NCBI RefSeq assembly: GCF_900209925.1
Contig: NZ_LT907978.1
Coordinates: 77,001-141,000 of the forward strand
Direction: 5' to 3'
Source of the DNA: Anaerobutyricum hallii
Lineage (GTDB): Bacteria; Bacillota; Clostridia; Lachnospirales; Lachnospiraceae
Length of the DNA stretch: 64,000 nucleotides
Part shown: positions 17,213-26,117 of the stretch, one piece after another
Numbering within the stretch: position 1 is the stretch's first letter
Layout of the letters: each line of letters opens with the position of its first letter
The notes under the pieces: generated by a model
The model's database searches: none
What the model was told of the DNA's origin: nothing
Seen by the model: only the letters and a program-made list of their open reading frames with translations
Program-made: the position numbers and the translations under genes

Positions 17213-19078
17213 ATGGCTGAAAATAAAGCAGGAACATCAAACAGAGGCCCAATGGGTGGTCGTGGTCCGATGGGCGGCGGAAGAAAAATGATGCATGGCG
17301 GCGAGAAGGCTAAGAACTTTAAGGGCTCTTTTAAAAAGCTTTTACGTTATATTGGAAATTATAAATTTGCGATTCTTGCGGTAATGATTTTTGCGGCAAT
17401 ATCTACAGTATTTTCAGTAGCTGGACCAAAAGTTATGGGAAAGGCAACTACTGCGCTGGCCGAAGGTCTGATGAAAAAGATTGCCGGAACAGGTGGGATT
17501 GATTTTACCCGTATCGGAAAGATCCTTTTGCTTACTTTAGGATTGTATCTGACAAGTACAGTGTTTAACTTTTTACAGGGATGGATTATGACAGGCGTAA
17601 CACAGAAAATATGTTACCGCCTTCGAAAAGAAATCTCGGAGAAAATTAACCGTATGCCGATGAAGTACTTTGAAAGTCGTACTTATGGTGAAGTTCTTTC
17701 AAGAATCACCAACGATGTAGATACATTAGGTCAGGGATTAAACCAGAGTGTAACGCAGGTTATTACTTCAACAGCAACGCTTATTGGTGTCGTTGTAATG
17801 ATGCTCACTATTTCACCGTTAATGACATTAATTGCATTTATCATTTTACCGGTATCGGCAATCTTAATGTCTACAGTCGTAAAGTTTTCTCAGAAATATT
17901 TCCGCACACAGCAGGAATATCTTGGACATATTAATGGACAGGTAGAAGAAAGTTATGGTGGTCATCTGGTCATTAAAGCATTTAACAAAGAAAAAGACAT
18001 GGTAAAAACATTTGATGAAACCAATGGAGTCTTATATGAATCCGCATGGAAATCTCAGTTTTTGTCAGGTTTAATGCAGCCAATCATGGCATTTGTCGGA
18101 AACCTTGGGTATGCCGGAGTTGCCATTTCCGGTGGACTGTTAGCAATTAGAGGAACGATTGGTGTCGGTGATATTCAGGCATTTATTCAGTATGTAAAGA
18201 ATTTCACACAGCCAATCCAGCAGATTGCGCAGGTTATCAATCAGGTACAGTCCATGACAGCAGCCTCCGAGAGAGTATTTGAATTCTTAGAAGAAGAGGA
18301 AGAAGATCAGGAACACGAGGGAGCGGTATCTGTAGAAAACGTAACAGGAGAAGTGAAATTCTCTCATGTGAATTTTGGCTACAATCCAAATCAGACGATT
18401 ATCAACGATTTTTCCGTAGACGTAAAGCCGGGTCAGAAAATCGCAATTGTCGGGCCTACCGGTGCAGGAAAAACAACAATGGTGAAACTGCTTATGCGTT
18501 TCTATGATGTAAATAGTGGTCAGATTCTTTTAGATAATCATGATGTTCGTGATTATAACAGACGTGATCTTCGTAAAGCATTTGGAATGGTGTTACAGGA
18601 TACATGGCTCTATAAAGGAACTATTATGGAAAATATCCGTTATGGACGTTTGGATGCAACAGATGAAGAAGTTATCGAGGCAGCAAAAGCAGCTCATGCA
18701 GACAGCTTTATCCGAACACTTCCGGGCGGTTACAACATGGAACTTAATGAAGATGCAAGTAATGTGTCTCAGGGACAGAAACAGCTCCTTACTATCGCAA
18801 GAGCTATTTTGGCAGACAGCAAGGTAATGATTCTTGATGAGGCAACATCTTCTGTAGATACTCGTACAGAGGCTCTTATCCAAAAGGCGATGGATAACCT
18901 GATGGAAGGAAGAACGAGCTTTGTTATTGCGCATAGATTGTCTACGATTAAAAATGCAGATGTGATTCTTGTGATGAAAGATGGAGATATTATCGAACAG
19001 GGAAATCATGAAGAGTTGCTGGAGAAAAATGGTTTTTATGCACAGTTGTATAATTCGCAGTTTGAAGAAGCAGCATAA
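17213..19078 (+). CDS. ABC exporter half-transporter, subunit 2 (canonical Walker B)
   Basis: Fused membrane and ATPase protein of 621 residues, the partner of the preceding subunit. The N-terminus is a flexible Gly/Met/Arg-rich tail (RGPMGGRGPMGGG). Six TM helices are followed by an ATPase with Walker A GPTGAGKTT, Walker B MILDEATSSVD with the catalytic Glu, and H-loop FVIAHRLST. Its signature is NVSQGQKQ instead of LSGGQ, so the two deviations (Asp and Gln in subunit 1, SQGQ here) fall on the same composite ATP site, leaving one active site. It probably exports drugs, peptides or lipids. RBS AGGAGG lies inside the end of the upstream gene. Confidence 0.93.
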   Translation: MAENKAGTSNRGPMGGRGPMGGGRKMMHGGEKAKNFKGSFKKLLRYIGNYKFAILAVMIFAAISTVFSVAGPKVMGKATTALAEGLMKKIAGTGGIDFTRIGKILLLTLGLYLTSTVFNFLQGWIMTGVTQKICYRLRKEISEKINRMPMKYFESRTYGEVLSRITNDVDTLGQGLNQSVTQVITSTATLIGVVVMMLTISPLMTLIAFIILPVSAILMSTVVKFSQKYFRTQQEYLGHINGQVEESYGGHLVIKAFNKEKDMVKTFDETNGVLYESAWKSQFLSGLMQPIMAFVGNLGYAGVAISGGLLAIRGTIGVGDIQAFIQYVKNFTQPIQQIAQVINQVQSMTAASERVFEFLEEEEEDQEHEGAVSVENVTGEVKFSHVNFGYNPNQTIINDFSVDVKPGQKIAIVGPTGAGKTTMVKLLMRFYDVNSGQILLDNHDVRDYNRRDLRKAFGMVLQDTWLYKGTIMENIRYGRLDATDEEVIEAAKAAHADSFIRTLPGGYNMELNEDASNVSQGQKQLLTIARAILADSKVMILDEATSSVDTRTEALIQKAMDNLMEGRTSFVIAHRLSTIKNADVILVMKDGDIIEQGNHEELLEKNGFYAQLYNSQFEEAA

Positions 19079-19109
19079 TAGAGTTTGAATTCTGGTTTGC
19101 CGCAGGCAA

Positions 19110-19250
19110 GGAGACGCTCTTAGTAAATAAAATAACCTATATTTGTGACCTTAGTCGCTGCGGTTTGAATACTCGCTTACACACTCTCGTATCCAAACCT
19201 TGCTCCGAGGCCACAAATATAGGTTATTTTATTTACTGAGAGTTGTCTTT
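19110..19250 (+). repeat. Long palindrome B, core in + orientation
   Basis: Arms AGTAAATAAAATAACCTATA and its complement give a near-perfect stem of about 33 bp. The core TAGTCGCT (19152-19159) faces GCTCCGA (19202-19208), with an inner GGTTTGAATAC/GTATCCAAACC stem. It follows the exporter gene by 31 bases. The stem sequence is unrelated to copies A or D, yet the core is the same. Confidence 0.85.
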
Positions 19251-19480
19251 GGAAGTTGAAGAATAGTCAGAATTTATATTTTTGGGCGACTTGATAAGAA
19301 AAGTATGAAAAATATATATTCAAATATTTGAATGTGTATTTTGGGACGAAAATGATAAGTGAAATACACTGGTTTTAAGATGAAAAAAATCAAGGTGCGG
19401 AGTGTTTGATTTTAATGCTGGAATAAATTTTTGCCTTCTTGACATATTATTTTTAAAGAGGTAAGCTAGTTATAAAATAG

Positions 19481-19540
19481 TAGATAATATATTATCTAAA
19501 ATAGCTTAAAAACGGAGATTTTAGATAATATATTATCTAA
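19481..19540 (+). promoter_or_regulatory. Twin operator of hipBA
   Basis: Two copies of the perfect palindrome GATAATATATTATC with matching flanks (19481-19498 and 19521-19540), centres about 41 bases apart, or four helical turns. The spacing suits cooperative binding by dimers of the HTH protein encoded downstream. The remaining bases between palindrome B and here show nothing further except a TTGACA at 19439. Confidence 0.8.
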
Positions 19541-19629
19541 AAAATAAGAATAAATATGAAAATATGAATAAGATTGAGCACAAACAAGATTGAGTATAGA
19601 ATAGTGGAGCAAGAAAAGGAGATACATTG

Positions 19630-19929
19630 ATGGAGGCGTTGGTTTGGGAAACGGCGGAAGAACTTGATATGAAGCTGGCGCAGAGGGTGCGGAATATTAG
19701 GCGGAGGAGAAAGATTTCGCAGGAGGAACTTTCTCGTATGAGTGGGGTGAGTTATGGTTCTGTGAAGAGGTTTGAGGCTACGGGGAAGATTTCGTTGTTG
19801 TCGCTTACGAAGCTGGCGATGGCGTTGGATATGGCAGATGAACTTCGTGAGTTATTTACACAGGTTCCATATCGGAATATTCAGGAGGTTATTGATGAAA
19901 GAAAACGGAACACTACAAGTTTTATATGA
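19630..19929 (+). CDS. HipB-like antitoxin / XRE-family repressor
   Basis: HTH protein of 99 residues. The helix-turn-helix is RVRNIRRRRKISQEELSRMSGVSYGSVKRFEATGK (about residues 19-53). ATG at 19630 is preferred to the TTG one codon earlier because AAGGAG lies 8 bases before it. The 3' end overlaps the next gene by 35 bases, and that gene's strong RBS lies inside it, as expected for a co-made toxin and antitoxin. It probably binds the two palindromes at 19481-19540. Confidence 0.85.
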   Translation: MEALVWETAEELDMKLAQRVRNIRRRRKISQEELSRMSGVSYGSVKRFEATGKISLLSLTKLAMALDMADELRELFTQVPYRNIQEVIDERKRNTTSFI

Positions 19930-21055
19930 TGGAAAAGTAGTTGGAAAGCTGGCATTAATGGCAGGAAGAAAGATTGCATTTGAGTACAGTGAGGAATGGC
20001 TGGAAACAGGATTTTCTATTAGTCCTTTTTCTTTGCCGTTAAAGGAGCAGGTTTTTATACCAACAAAAGAGTATTTCGGCGGTTTATTTGGTGTTTTTGG
20101 GGATAGTCTTCCTGATGGGTGGGGTAATTTATTATTGAATCGTATGTTGTGGAAAAAAGGAATGAAGCCAGAAGAAATGACAATGCTGAATCGTTTGGCG
20201 ATTGTGGGACAGTCCGGAATGGGAGCATTGGCATATCGGCCGGAGGAACATTTTTCTTTTGAGCCGCAGGGATATGATTTAGATGATTTAGCATTACAGT
20301 GCCAGAAGATATTGAATACAGAGTATTCGGAAAAATTGGATGAGTTATATTTGCTGGGAGGAACCAGTGGAGGTGCTAGGCCTAAGATTATGACGGAAAT
20401 TGATAGAGAGGACTGGATTATAAAGTTCCCAGCTCATGTAGACGGTCAGGATGCAGGAGAGATGGAGTATGAGTATGCTTTATGTGCGAAAGCGTGTGGA
20501 ATTGATATGACGGAAGTGCGGCTTTTTCCATCAAAGAAATGCAAAGGCTATTTTGGTATTAAGCGTTTTGACAGAGAAAGGATAGTAGATGGAATAGAAA
20601 CAAAAGTAAAAGCAGGAAATAAGAAAAAGAGGATTCATATGTTAACAGCAGCGGCACTGTTGGAGCTGGATTTTGAACAGCCGAGCCTGGATTATCATAG
20701 TCTTATGAAATTGACTAAGATTTTGACGAGAGATAATGAAGATGATGTAAGAGAGATGTTTCGCAGAATGTGTTTTAATGTATTTGCACATAATCGGGAT
20801 GATCATTCTAAGAATTTCACATATTTGTATGATGAAATGAAAAAGGGATGGCGATTGAGTCCTGCGTATGACCTTACTTTCAGCAATACTTACTATGGAG
20901 AGCATACCACAATGGTAGATGGTAATGGAAGAAATCCAGGGAAAAACGAACTGTTGGCGGTGGGGCTGCAGGCAGGTCTGGAAAAAAGCTGGTGCGAGGA
21001 AGTAATAGAAAAGATGAAAAATACGGTGGAAGAACGATTGGAAAAATACTTATAG
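19895..21055 (+). CDS. HipA-like serine/threonine kinase (toxin)
   Basis: Kinase of 386 residues. The N-terminal subdomain (LYDGKVVGKLAL, FSISPFSLPLKEQ, FGDSLPDGWG) is typical of HipA. The kinase parts are GGTSGGARPKIMTE (P-loop), IIKFPA, KRFDRE, the catalytic NVFAHNRDDHSKNF with Asp, and SPAYDLTFS for metal binding. I chose ATG 19895, not an upstream ATG, because AGGAGG stands 6 bases before it. HipA of E. coli phosphorylates GltX and induces dormancy; HipA relatives target other tRNA synthetases. The target here is unknown. All key residues are present. Confidence 0.88.
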   Translation: MKENGTLQVLYDGKVVGKLALMAGRKIAFEYSEEWLETGFSISPFSLPLKEQVFIPTKEYFGGLFGVFGDSLPDGWGNLLLNRMLWKKGMKPEEMTMLNRLAIVGQSGMGALAYRPEEHFSFEPQGYDLDDLALQCQKILNTEYSEKLDELYLLGGTSGGARPKIMTEIDREDWIIKFPAHVDGQDAGEMEYEYALCAKACGIDMTEVRLFPSKKCKGYFGIKRFDRERIVDGIETKVKAGNKKKRIHMLTAAALLELDFEQPSLDYHSLMKLTKILTRDNEDDVREMFRRMCFNVFAHNRDDHSKNFTYLYDEMKKGWRLSPAYDLTFSNTYYGEHTTMVDGNGRNPGKNELLAVGLQAGLEKSWCEEVIEKMKNTVEERLEKYL

Positions 21056-21118
21056 AGGTGGAAGTATAGTAACAATATTTAAATAGCGTATAAGAGAATT
21101 TGGAAAAAAGAATGTGAC

Positions 21119-21168
21119 AGCCTATCTTAAGTAAAACTTAAAAATACTTAAGATAGGCTCTTTTTTTC
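21119..21168 (+). terminator. Terminator after hipA
   Basis: AGCCTATCTTAAGTA pairs with TACTTAAGATAGGCT around an 11-base loop, then a T-rich run. About 60 bases after the hipA stop. Confidence 0.92.
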
Positions 21169-21337
21169 TTTTTTCATGCCGAAATAAGGTATAATAAAAT
21201 AATAAAAAATGTTTTACAAAAAAGGTTCTTATCAGTATTTTTTTGTATAGAGGTTTTTATAAATCAAATATGAAATACAGTAATAAATACTGAGTTTGGA
21301 AGAAGTTTAAGAAATTATTTTAGAGAGGCGGATAAAT

Positions 21338-22045
21338 TTGGAAGAGAATAATTCAAGTATTTTGGTGGTGGATGATAATCCGGAAATTCAGGAAATTATA
21401 CAGGTATTACTTGGAGGAGAAGGGTATCTGGTAGAGACAGCAGGTAATGGTGTGAAAGCTTTGGAAATGCTTAGTCAAAGAGAGTATGATTTAATTATTC
21501 TTGATATTATGATGCCGGGACTTGATGGGTATCAGACATGCCGCAAGATGAGAGAAGAAAGTAACGCACCTATTTTATTTTTAAGTGCAAGAACGAAAGA
21601 CAGTGATAAAACATTAGGATTTTCGAGCGGAGGAGATGATTATCTGGCGAAACCGTTTTCCTATAATGAGTTGATCAGTCGGGCAAAGGCATTAATACGG
21701 CGATATCAGGTTTATAGAGGAAAAGCAGAACAGCCAGTGAAATTGAATCGTTTTTCCTGTAGGAATCTGATCGTGGATGAAGAGACTAAGAATGTATACT
21801 CTGATGGAGAGCTGCTGGAACTTACGGATACGGAATATGCCATCTTGCTGCTGCTTTTGAAGAATCGTCATCAGGTATTTTCGGCAGAGCGTCTTTATGA
21901 AGCTGTATGGAAGGAGAGTTTTTACTATGGTGCAGAGAATACAGTGATGGTGCATATTCGAAATCTCAGAAGAAAGGTAGAACGGGATTCTAAAAACCCG
22001 TCCATTATAAAGACTTCATGGGGAAAGGGATATTATTGTGATTAA
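21338..22045 (+). CDS. OmpR/PhoB-family response regulator
   Basis: DNA-binding regulator of 235 residues. In the receiver domain, acidic residues DDN lie near residue 12, the phospho-acceptor is Asp56 in LIILDIMMPG, and Lys is in LAKPFSYNEL. The C-terminal winged helix has ELTDTEYAILLLLLKN and NTVMVHIRNLRRKVE. It starts with TTG after GAGAGGCGG. The final 8 bases overlap the kinase gene, so the two are made together. Targets are unknown; VanR-like regulators of envelope genes are the nearest type. Confidence 0.92.
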   Translation: MEENNSSILVVDDNPEIQEIIQVLLGGEGYLVETAGNGVKALEMLSQREYDLIILDIMMPGLDGYQTCRKMREESNAPILFLSARTKDSDKTLGFSSGGDDYLAKPFSYNELISRAKALIRRYQVYRGKAEQPVKLNRFSCRNLIVDEETKNVYSDGELLELTDTEYAILLLLLKNRHQVFSAERLYEAVWKESFYYGAENTVMVHIRNLRRKVERDSKNPSIIKTSWGKGYYCD

Positions 22046-23402
22046 AAAAGTACGGGAAAAAACAAAGGGCTGGCAGATTCATAAACAGTTGATCGTTCTT
22101 ATTCTTTTAACGGGAATGGTGAGTGTTCTTTTATTTGAAGTACTATGGTTAAACAAGTGGAATATTTATGAGTATGTTCGACAGATTCCGGGATTGCATG
22201 ATGTATCATTGGATGAAGATTTTTGGGAAGATTTACGAGCAGAAGCAACAAAGTATGATATACCTTCTTCGGAAGACGATAAGGCAGGGATTAAGAAGAT
22301 TCAGCCGTTTCTTGAACAAGGAGATAAATATACCGGAATTTATATTTATGCGTTAAAAGAAGGGAATTATATAACCGGAAGGTTTCCAAAAGTGTTGGAG
22401 AATGTAGCATTTAGTACATTTTTTGATATGGGATATCAGCTTACCGGAGGCGAAGGGGAGGAAACATATGAGTTTCCTATGAAGTTCAAGAATGGATATG
22501 CGACAGTAATGGTATGGTTTTATCACAGAGTGCGCTTTATTTATCCATATTGTATTTTTTCATTAACTGTCAGTATTGGTTTATTTTTTACTGTCATTTT
22601 ATTTTTCATAAAAAAGAAAATGAATCTGGTTGCAGAACTAAAAGATGAGATTCTCAGAATGGCAGCAGGTAATCTCAGGGACAGTGTACCGAATATGGGG
22701 CAGGATGAGATTGGAATTATTGCGGAAGAACTGGATAATTTAAGAGCAGCACTGCAGGATACATTAGTTCGCGAGAAAGAAAGCCGCAGAGCGAATCAGG
22801 ATCTGATTACGGCGATGTCACATGACTTAAGGACACCGTTGACTATCTTAAATGGATATTTAGAAGTACTTCGCCTGAATAGAAATCCGGAAATGCATGA
22901 GGAATATTTAAAGAGGTGCCTGCAAAAGACCAGTGATATTCGAGAGATGACAGATAGGATGTTTGAATATGCGCTGGTATTTGAAGAAGGAGAAGAGCCA
23001 AAAGTAAAGGAAATTCCAATAAAGTTTTTCAGAGACTGTATCAATGAACATAGTGATTTTATACGTCTGGCAGGATTTCAGACAGAGATGGAATATACTT
23101 ATGTCGAAAGATGGATTACGGGGGATAAAGGGATGATAAAGCGGATTCTCAGTAATCTTTTTTCCAATATTTTAAAGTACGGAGATAAGTCTTCACCGGT
23201 ATTTATAAAGGGAAGCTTTACAAAGCAATCATACATTCTTGAAATATCTAACACTGTAAAACAACAAAATACCGGGGTGGAAAGCAATCATATTGGATTA
23301 ATGAGTGTAGAAAAAATGATGCACCAACTCGGAGGAGAAAGTACGTTCTCTGAAAAAAATGGATCCTTCGCCGTAGAATTAAAATTTAGTTTAGTTCATT
23401 AA
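22038..23402 (+). CDS. Membrane sensor histidine kinase
   Basis: Kinase of 454 residues starting with GTG. TM1 is about residues 19-36, an extracellular sensing segment of roughly 130 residues follows, TM2 is about 170-192, then HAMP. The dimerisation domain has His262 in AMSHDLRTPLTIL. The ATP-binding domain has the N-box RILSNLFSNILKYG, but the usual D-x-G-x-G box is reduced (NTGVESNHIGLMSVEKMM), a shape also seen in other clostridial kinases. It partners the preceding regulator. Palindrome C follows the stop. Confidence 0.9.
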   Translation: MIKKVREKTKGWQIHKQLIVLILLTGMVSVLLFEVLWLNKWNIYEYVRQIPGLHDVSLDEDFWEDLRAEATKYDIPSSEDDKAGIKKIQPFLEQGDKYTGIYIYALKEGNYITGRFPKVLENVAFSTFFDMGYQLTGGEGEETYEFPMKFKNGYATVMVWFYHRVRFIYPYCIFSLTVSIGLFFTVILFFIKKKMNLVAELKDEILRMAAGNLRDSVPNMGQDEIGIIAEELDNLRAALQDTLVREKESRRANQDLITAMSHDLRTPLTILNGYLEVLRLNRNPEMHEEYLKRCLQKTSDIREMTDRMFEYALVFEEGEEPKVKEIPIKFFRDCINEHSDFIRLAGFQTEMEYTYVERWITGDKGMIKRILSNLFSNILKYGDKSSPVFIKGSFTKQSYILEISNTVKQQNTGVESNHIGLMSVEKMMHQLGGESTFSEKNGSFAVELKFSLVH

Positions 23403-23444
23403 GAAAATGGATGGAGCGAAAAGATAATCGATTCCTTTCGGAGC

Positions 23445-23580
23445 CAACAAGCAGAAAATAAAAATTTCAGACCATAGTATAATGTAATGTGAGAGCAAGT
23501 AAAAATGCCGGGAAGGCATTTTCTACGCAGTGATATCTTTACATTTGCTATGGTCTGAAATTTTTATTTTCGTTTGTTTC
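23445..23580 (-). repeat. Long palindrome C, core in - orientation
   Basis: Arms CAGAAAATAAAAATTTCAGA and complement, then ACCATAG/CTATGGT. The variant core reads on the minus strand: TATCACTGC (23528-23536) facing GCTCTCA (23490-23496). It is in antisense orientation to the kinase gene before it. The 280 bases after it up to the next gene hold only AT-rich sequence and the short frame at 23831. Confidence 0.8.
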
Positions 23581-23862
23581 TTCAATAAATCAAATAATCA
23601 TCCAGTCTTTTGAAGGCCTCTTTTATTCTGCTAAGTGGCAAGGCAAGATTAAATGTTTTGCTTGAAGTAAATTGAAGCCTTGAAAGTGATATAATCTTTT
23701 CCATTATAAGAATGTTATAAAATATTTTCAATGTAATTTTATGAAGTTAAAAATGTACTAAATAAAGCTGATAATTTTCTTGAAAATACAGTACTACAGA
23801 CATTGCAAACAGAAGGGGGAGTGTGATAAAATGGGTGTGAATTTTTACAAGGAGGAAGATTT

Positions 23863-24504
23863 ATGGAAGGATTAAGAAAAAGTGAAAAGTTTATGTCAGA
23901 ATATAAGCTAAGTATTTTTCTGACATTAGCGATGCTGGCAATGTTGTTTTTTACAGCAGGAATGAAAACGGATGCCGCGGAAGTTCCAAATGGCCTTGTT
24001 GTAAATAATGGGGTAATTTCTTATTATGAAAATGGGACAGCTGTTAAAAACACATGGAAAACAGTAGATGGTAAGAAGTATTATTTCCAGAGTAATGGAA
24101 AGGCAGCTGTTGGTAGTGTAAAAGTAAAGAAAGCGTATTATATTTTTAATGAAGCTGGTGTTTTACAGACAGGTAAGAAGCGTCTAGTAACAGTGAAGAA
24201 CAAACAGTATTACGCAGGAAAGAATGGAAAGGCTCTTTCTGGAATTTACTATATAAAGAATAAGTTTTATGCATTTAATAAGAATGGGGTCTATAACCAA
24301 AAAAAGACAAAGAAGCTTAAAGCGGCTGCAAAGTATAATAAGAACTTTAAAAAGCTTAAAAAGCTTTTAGGCAAGCCAAAGAAGACGAAGTATGAGTCAT
24401 ATTCCTGTTATGGACCGGGAAATGACGGATACATTAAGTATGCTAATTTTACTGTATATGTATACAAGTACAAAGGTAAAGTATTGTATATGGGTGCAGA
24501 GTAA
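23863..24504 (+). CDS. Secreted protein with wall-binding (YG-type) repeats
   Basis: Exported protein of 213 residues. The signal or anchor segment covers residues 18-42, ending near TDAAE. Four short aromatic repeats follow (WKTVDGKKYYFQSNGKAA, VKKAYYIFNEAGV, VKNKQYYAGKNGKA, IKNKFYAFNKNGV), the pattern of choline-binding/cell-wall-binding repeats. The C-terminal 70 residues are very Lys-rich, then GPGNDGYIKYANFTVYVYKYKGKV, a small domain I do not recognise. Probably a wall-bound surface protein. First of a series of closely spaced surface genes. RBS AAGGAGGAAG. Confidence 0.8.
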   Translation: MEGLRKSEKFMSEYKLSIFLTLAMLAMLFFTAGMKTDAAEVPNGLVVNNGVISYYENGTAVKNTWKTVDGKKYYFQSNGKAAVGSVKVKKAYYIFNEAGVLQTGKKRLVTVKNKQYYAGKNGKALSGIYYIKNKFYAFNKNGVYNQKKTKKLKAAAKYNKNFKKLKKLLGKPKKTKYESYSCYGPGNDGYIKYANFTVYVYKYKGKVLYMGAE

Positions 24505-24542
24505 AGAATAAATCATTATATCTAACAAAGGAGAGAATTGAA

Positions 24543-25097
24543 ATGAAAAGTATCAAGAAGTATGTTGGGATTTTTCTGCTGGCATTATGTCTGATCGGAA
24601 CAATGCAGGCAGTACCATGTAAGGCTGCAAGTCTGAATTCAAATGTGAATGGGATCGTTAAAAGTCAGGTTCTTCCTGAAGACACGAAGGAAGTAAAGTT
24701 ACAGAAGTTATTCCAGTATACAGAGAAGACTTATGGTTACAAACGACAGATTGGTTTCAAGAATAAAAAAAGCTGGACAAAAACATATGCACAGAAGATG
24801 ATTAAGAGCAAAAAAGGAAGCTGTTATCATTTTGCTGCTGTTTATGGTTATCTCGCTAAAAAAGCAACAGGATATAAAGTTCGTGTTGCTGTCGGTCAGA
24901 CAAAAGGATTTAGCGGTTCATGGCAGCCACATGCATGGACAGAAGTTAAGGTTAAAGGTAAATGGTATATCTTTGATACTAATATGGATAAGTTTAAAGC
25001 GAACTCCACTTTAAAATACTATAACCTGTTAAAGACAAGTAAAGCTGCAAAGAAAGTTTATAAAAACAAAGGAGTAAAGTATGTTAACATCAAGTAA
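24543..25097 (+). CDS. Secreted transglutaminase-like protein
   Basis: Exported protein of 184 residues with signal peptide (residues 1-29, ...PCKAAS). The remainder is a transglutaminase-like core: Cys94 in KGSCYHFAAVYGYLAKK, His130 in WQPHAWTEVKV and Asp145 in WYIFDTNMDK form the expected triad. These folds act as cysteine proteases, as amide-forming crosslinkers or as peptidoglycan-peptide enzymes. The gene lies 38 bases after the wall-binding protein and overlaps the next gene, so a joint surface function is likely. Actual reaction unknown. Confidence 0.82.
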   Translation: MKSIKKYVGIFLLALCLIGTMQAVPCKAASLNSNVNGIVKSQVLPEDTKEVKLQKLFQYTEKTYGYKRQIGFKNKKSWTKTYAQKMIKSKKGSCYHFAAVYGYLAKKATGYKVRVAVGQTKGFSGSWQPHAWTEVKVKGKWYIFDTNMDKFKANSTLKYYNLLKTSKAAKKVYKNKGVKYVNIK

Positions 25098-26112
25098 TTT
25101 TACCTCCTGTATAGATTTTGTGAAGAAGAATTTTCGTGTTGTAAAGATGTTCCTTTTTGCTGCTGTTTTAGTATTTGCATTTTCTGTAAATGGACATGCA
25201 GAAGAAGCTGGTTCTCAGAATCCTGCGGAAGGAACAACACAAGCACAGGAAGAAACGACAACAGAACAGGAAGTAACGCCTGTAATTAAGAATGGTCTGG
25301 TAGAAGAAAACGGTAAATATTATTTTTATAAAGATGGTAAAGAACAGAAGAATGTATGGAAGACTGTAAATGGTAAGAAGTACTTCTTTAAAAAGAATGG
25401 GCAGGCTGCAACAGGTTCTTATAAAATTAAAAAGAAATATTATATTTTTAATGAAAAGGGCGTATTTAAGAAGTATAAGTCTGAACAGCCAGTAAGTGTA
25501 GGAAAAAGAGTATATTTTGTTTCTAAAAAAGGTATGGCAGCACCAGGATGGCATGTATATGAGAATAAATTGTATTATGCGAAGAAGTCCGGTGTATGTG
25601 CAAAGTCTCAGACAGTAGATGGCATTACATTTACTAAGAAGTCTTATGCAGCGAATAATACAAATACTAAGTCAAAGATCAAGGCAAGAAAGATTGTTGA
25701 AAGTATTACAACAAGTAAAATGAGCGGAGCGCAGAAGAGACGTGCATGCTGGAATTACATGGTAAGACGTGGACGTTTTCATTATGCATTAAAGTATCCT
25801 AACTTATCTAAAAAGGGATGGCAGAGAGCGACTGCTTTAAATATGCTTTCTACAAAGAGTGGAAACTGCTATAGTTTCGCTTGTGGATTTGCAGCATTAA
25901 CAAAAGAAATTGGTGACAGACCAGTTGTAATCTGCGGAAGAGTAAGCGGAAGAAGAGATCATGCCAGTGACGGTATGACAAGACACAGCTGGGTACAGAT
26001 TGGCGGAAGAAATTATGATCCAGAAGGACAGTTTGCCGGATGGGCAAGAGGAATCTATGGTTCTGCAGGATATCGTGTTCGTCATAGCATTCAGAGGAAA
26101 GTGGTGTTCTAG
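25081..26112 (+). CDS. Secreted wall-binding protein with transglutaminase-like domain
   Basis: Exported protein of 343 residues. A signal or anchor sits near residues 20-40, then a Thr/Glu-rich linker and wall-binding repeats (WKTVNGKKYFFKKNGQAA, IKKKYYIFNEKGV, ENKLYYAKKSGV). The C-terminal transglutaminase-like domain has Cys263 in SGNCYSFACGF, His302 in MTRHSWVQIGG and Asp313 in NYDPEGQ. It looks like the two preceding proteins joined in one chain. It starts inside the last codons of the upstream gene, with AAAGGAG 5 bases before ATG, so translation is coupled. The next gene starts 5 bases after its stop. Confidence 0.83.
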   Translation: MLTSSNFTSCIDFVKKNFRVVKMFLFAAVLVFAFSVNGHAEEAGSQNPAEGTTQAQEETTTEQEVTPVIKNGLVEENGKYYFYKDGKEQKNVWKTVNGKKYFFKKNGQAATGSYKIKKKYYIFNEKGVFKKYKSEQPVSVGKRVYFVSKKGMAAPGWHVYENKLYYAKKSGVCAKSQTVDGITFTKKSYAANNTNTKSKIKARKIVESITTSKMSGAQKRRACWNYMVRRGRFHYALKYPNLSKKGWQRATALNMLSTKSGNCYSFACGFAALTKEIGDRPVVICGRVSGRRDHASDGMTRHSWVQIGGRNYDPEGQFAGWARGIYGSAGYRVRHSIQRKVVF

Positions 26113-26117
26113 GGAAA

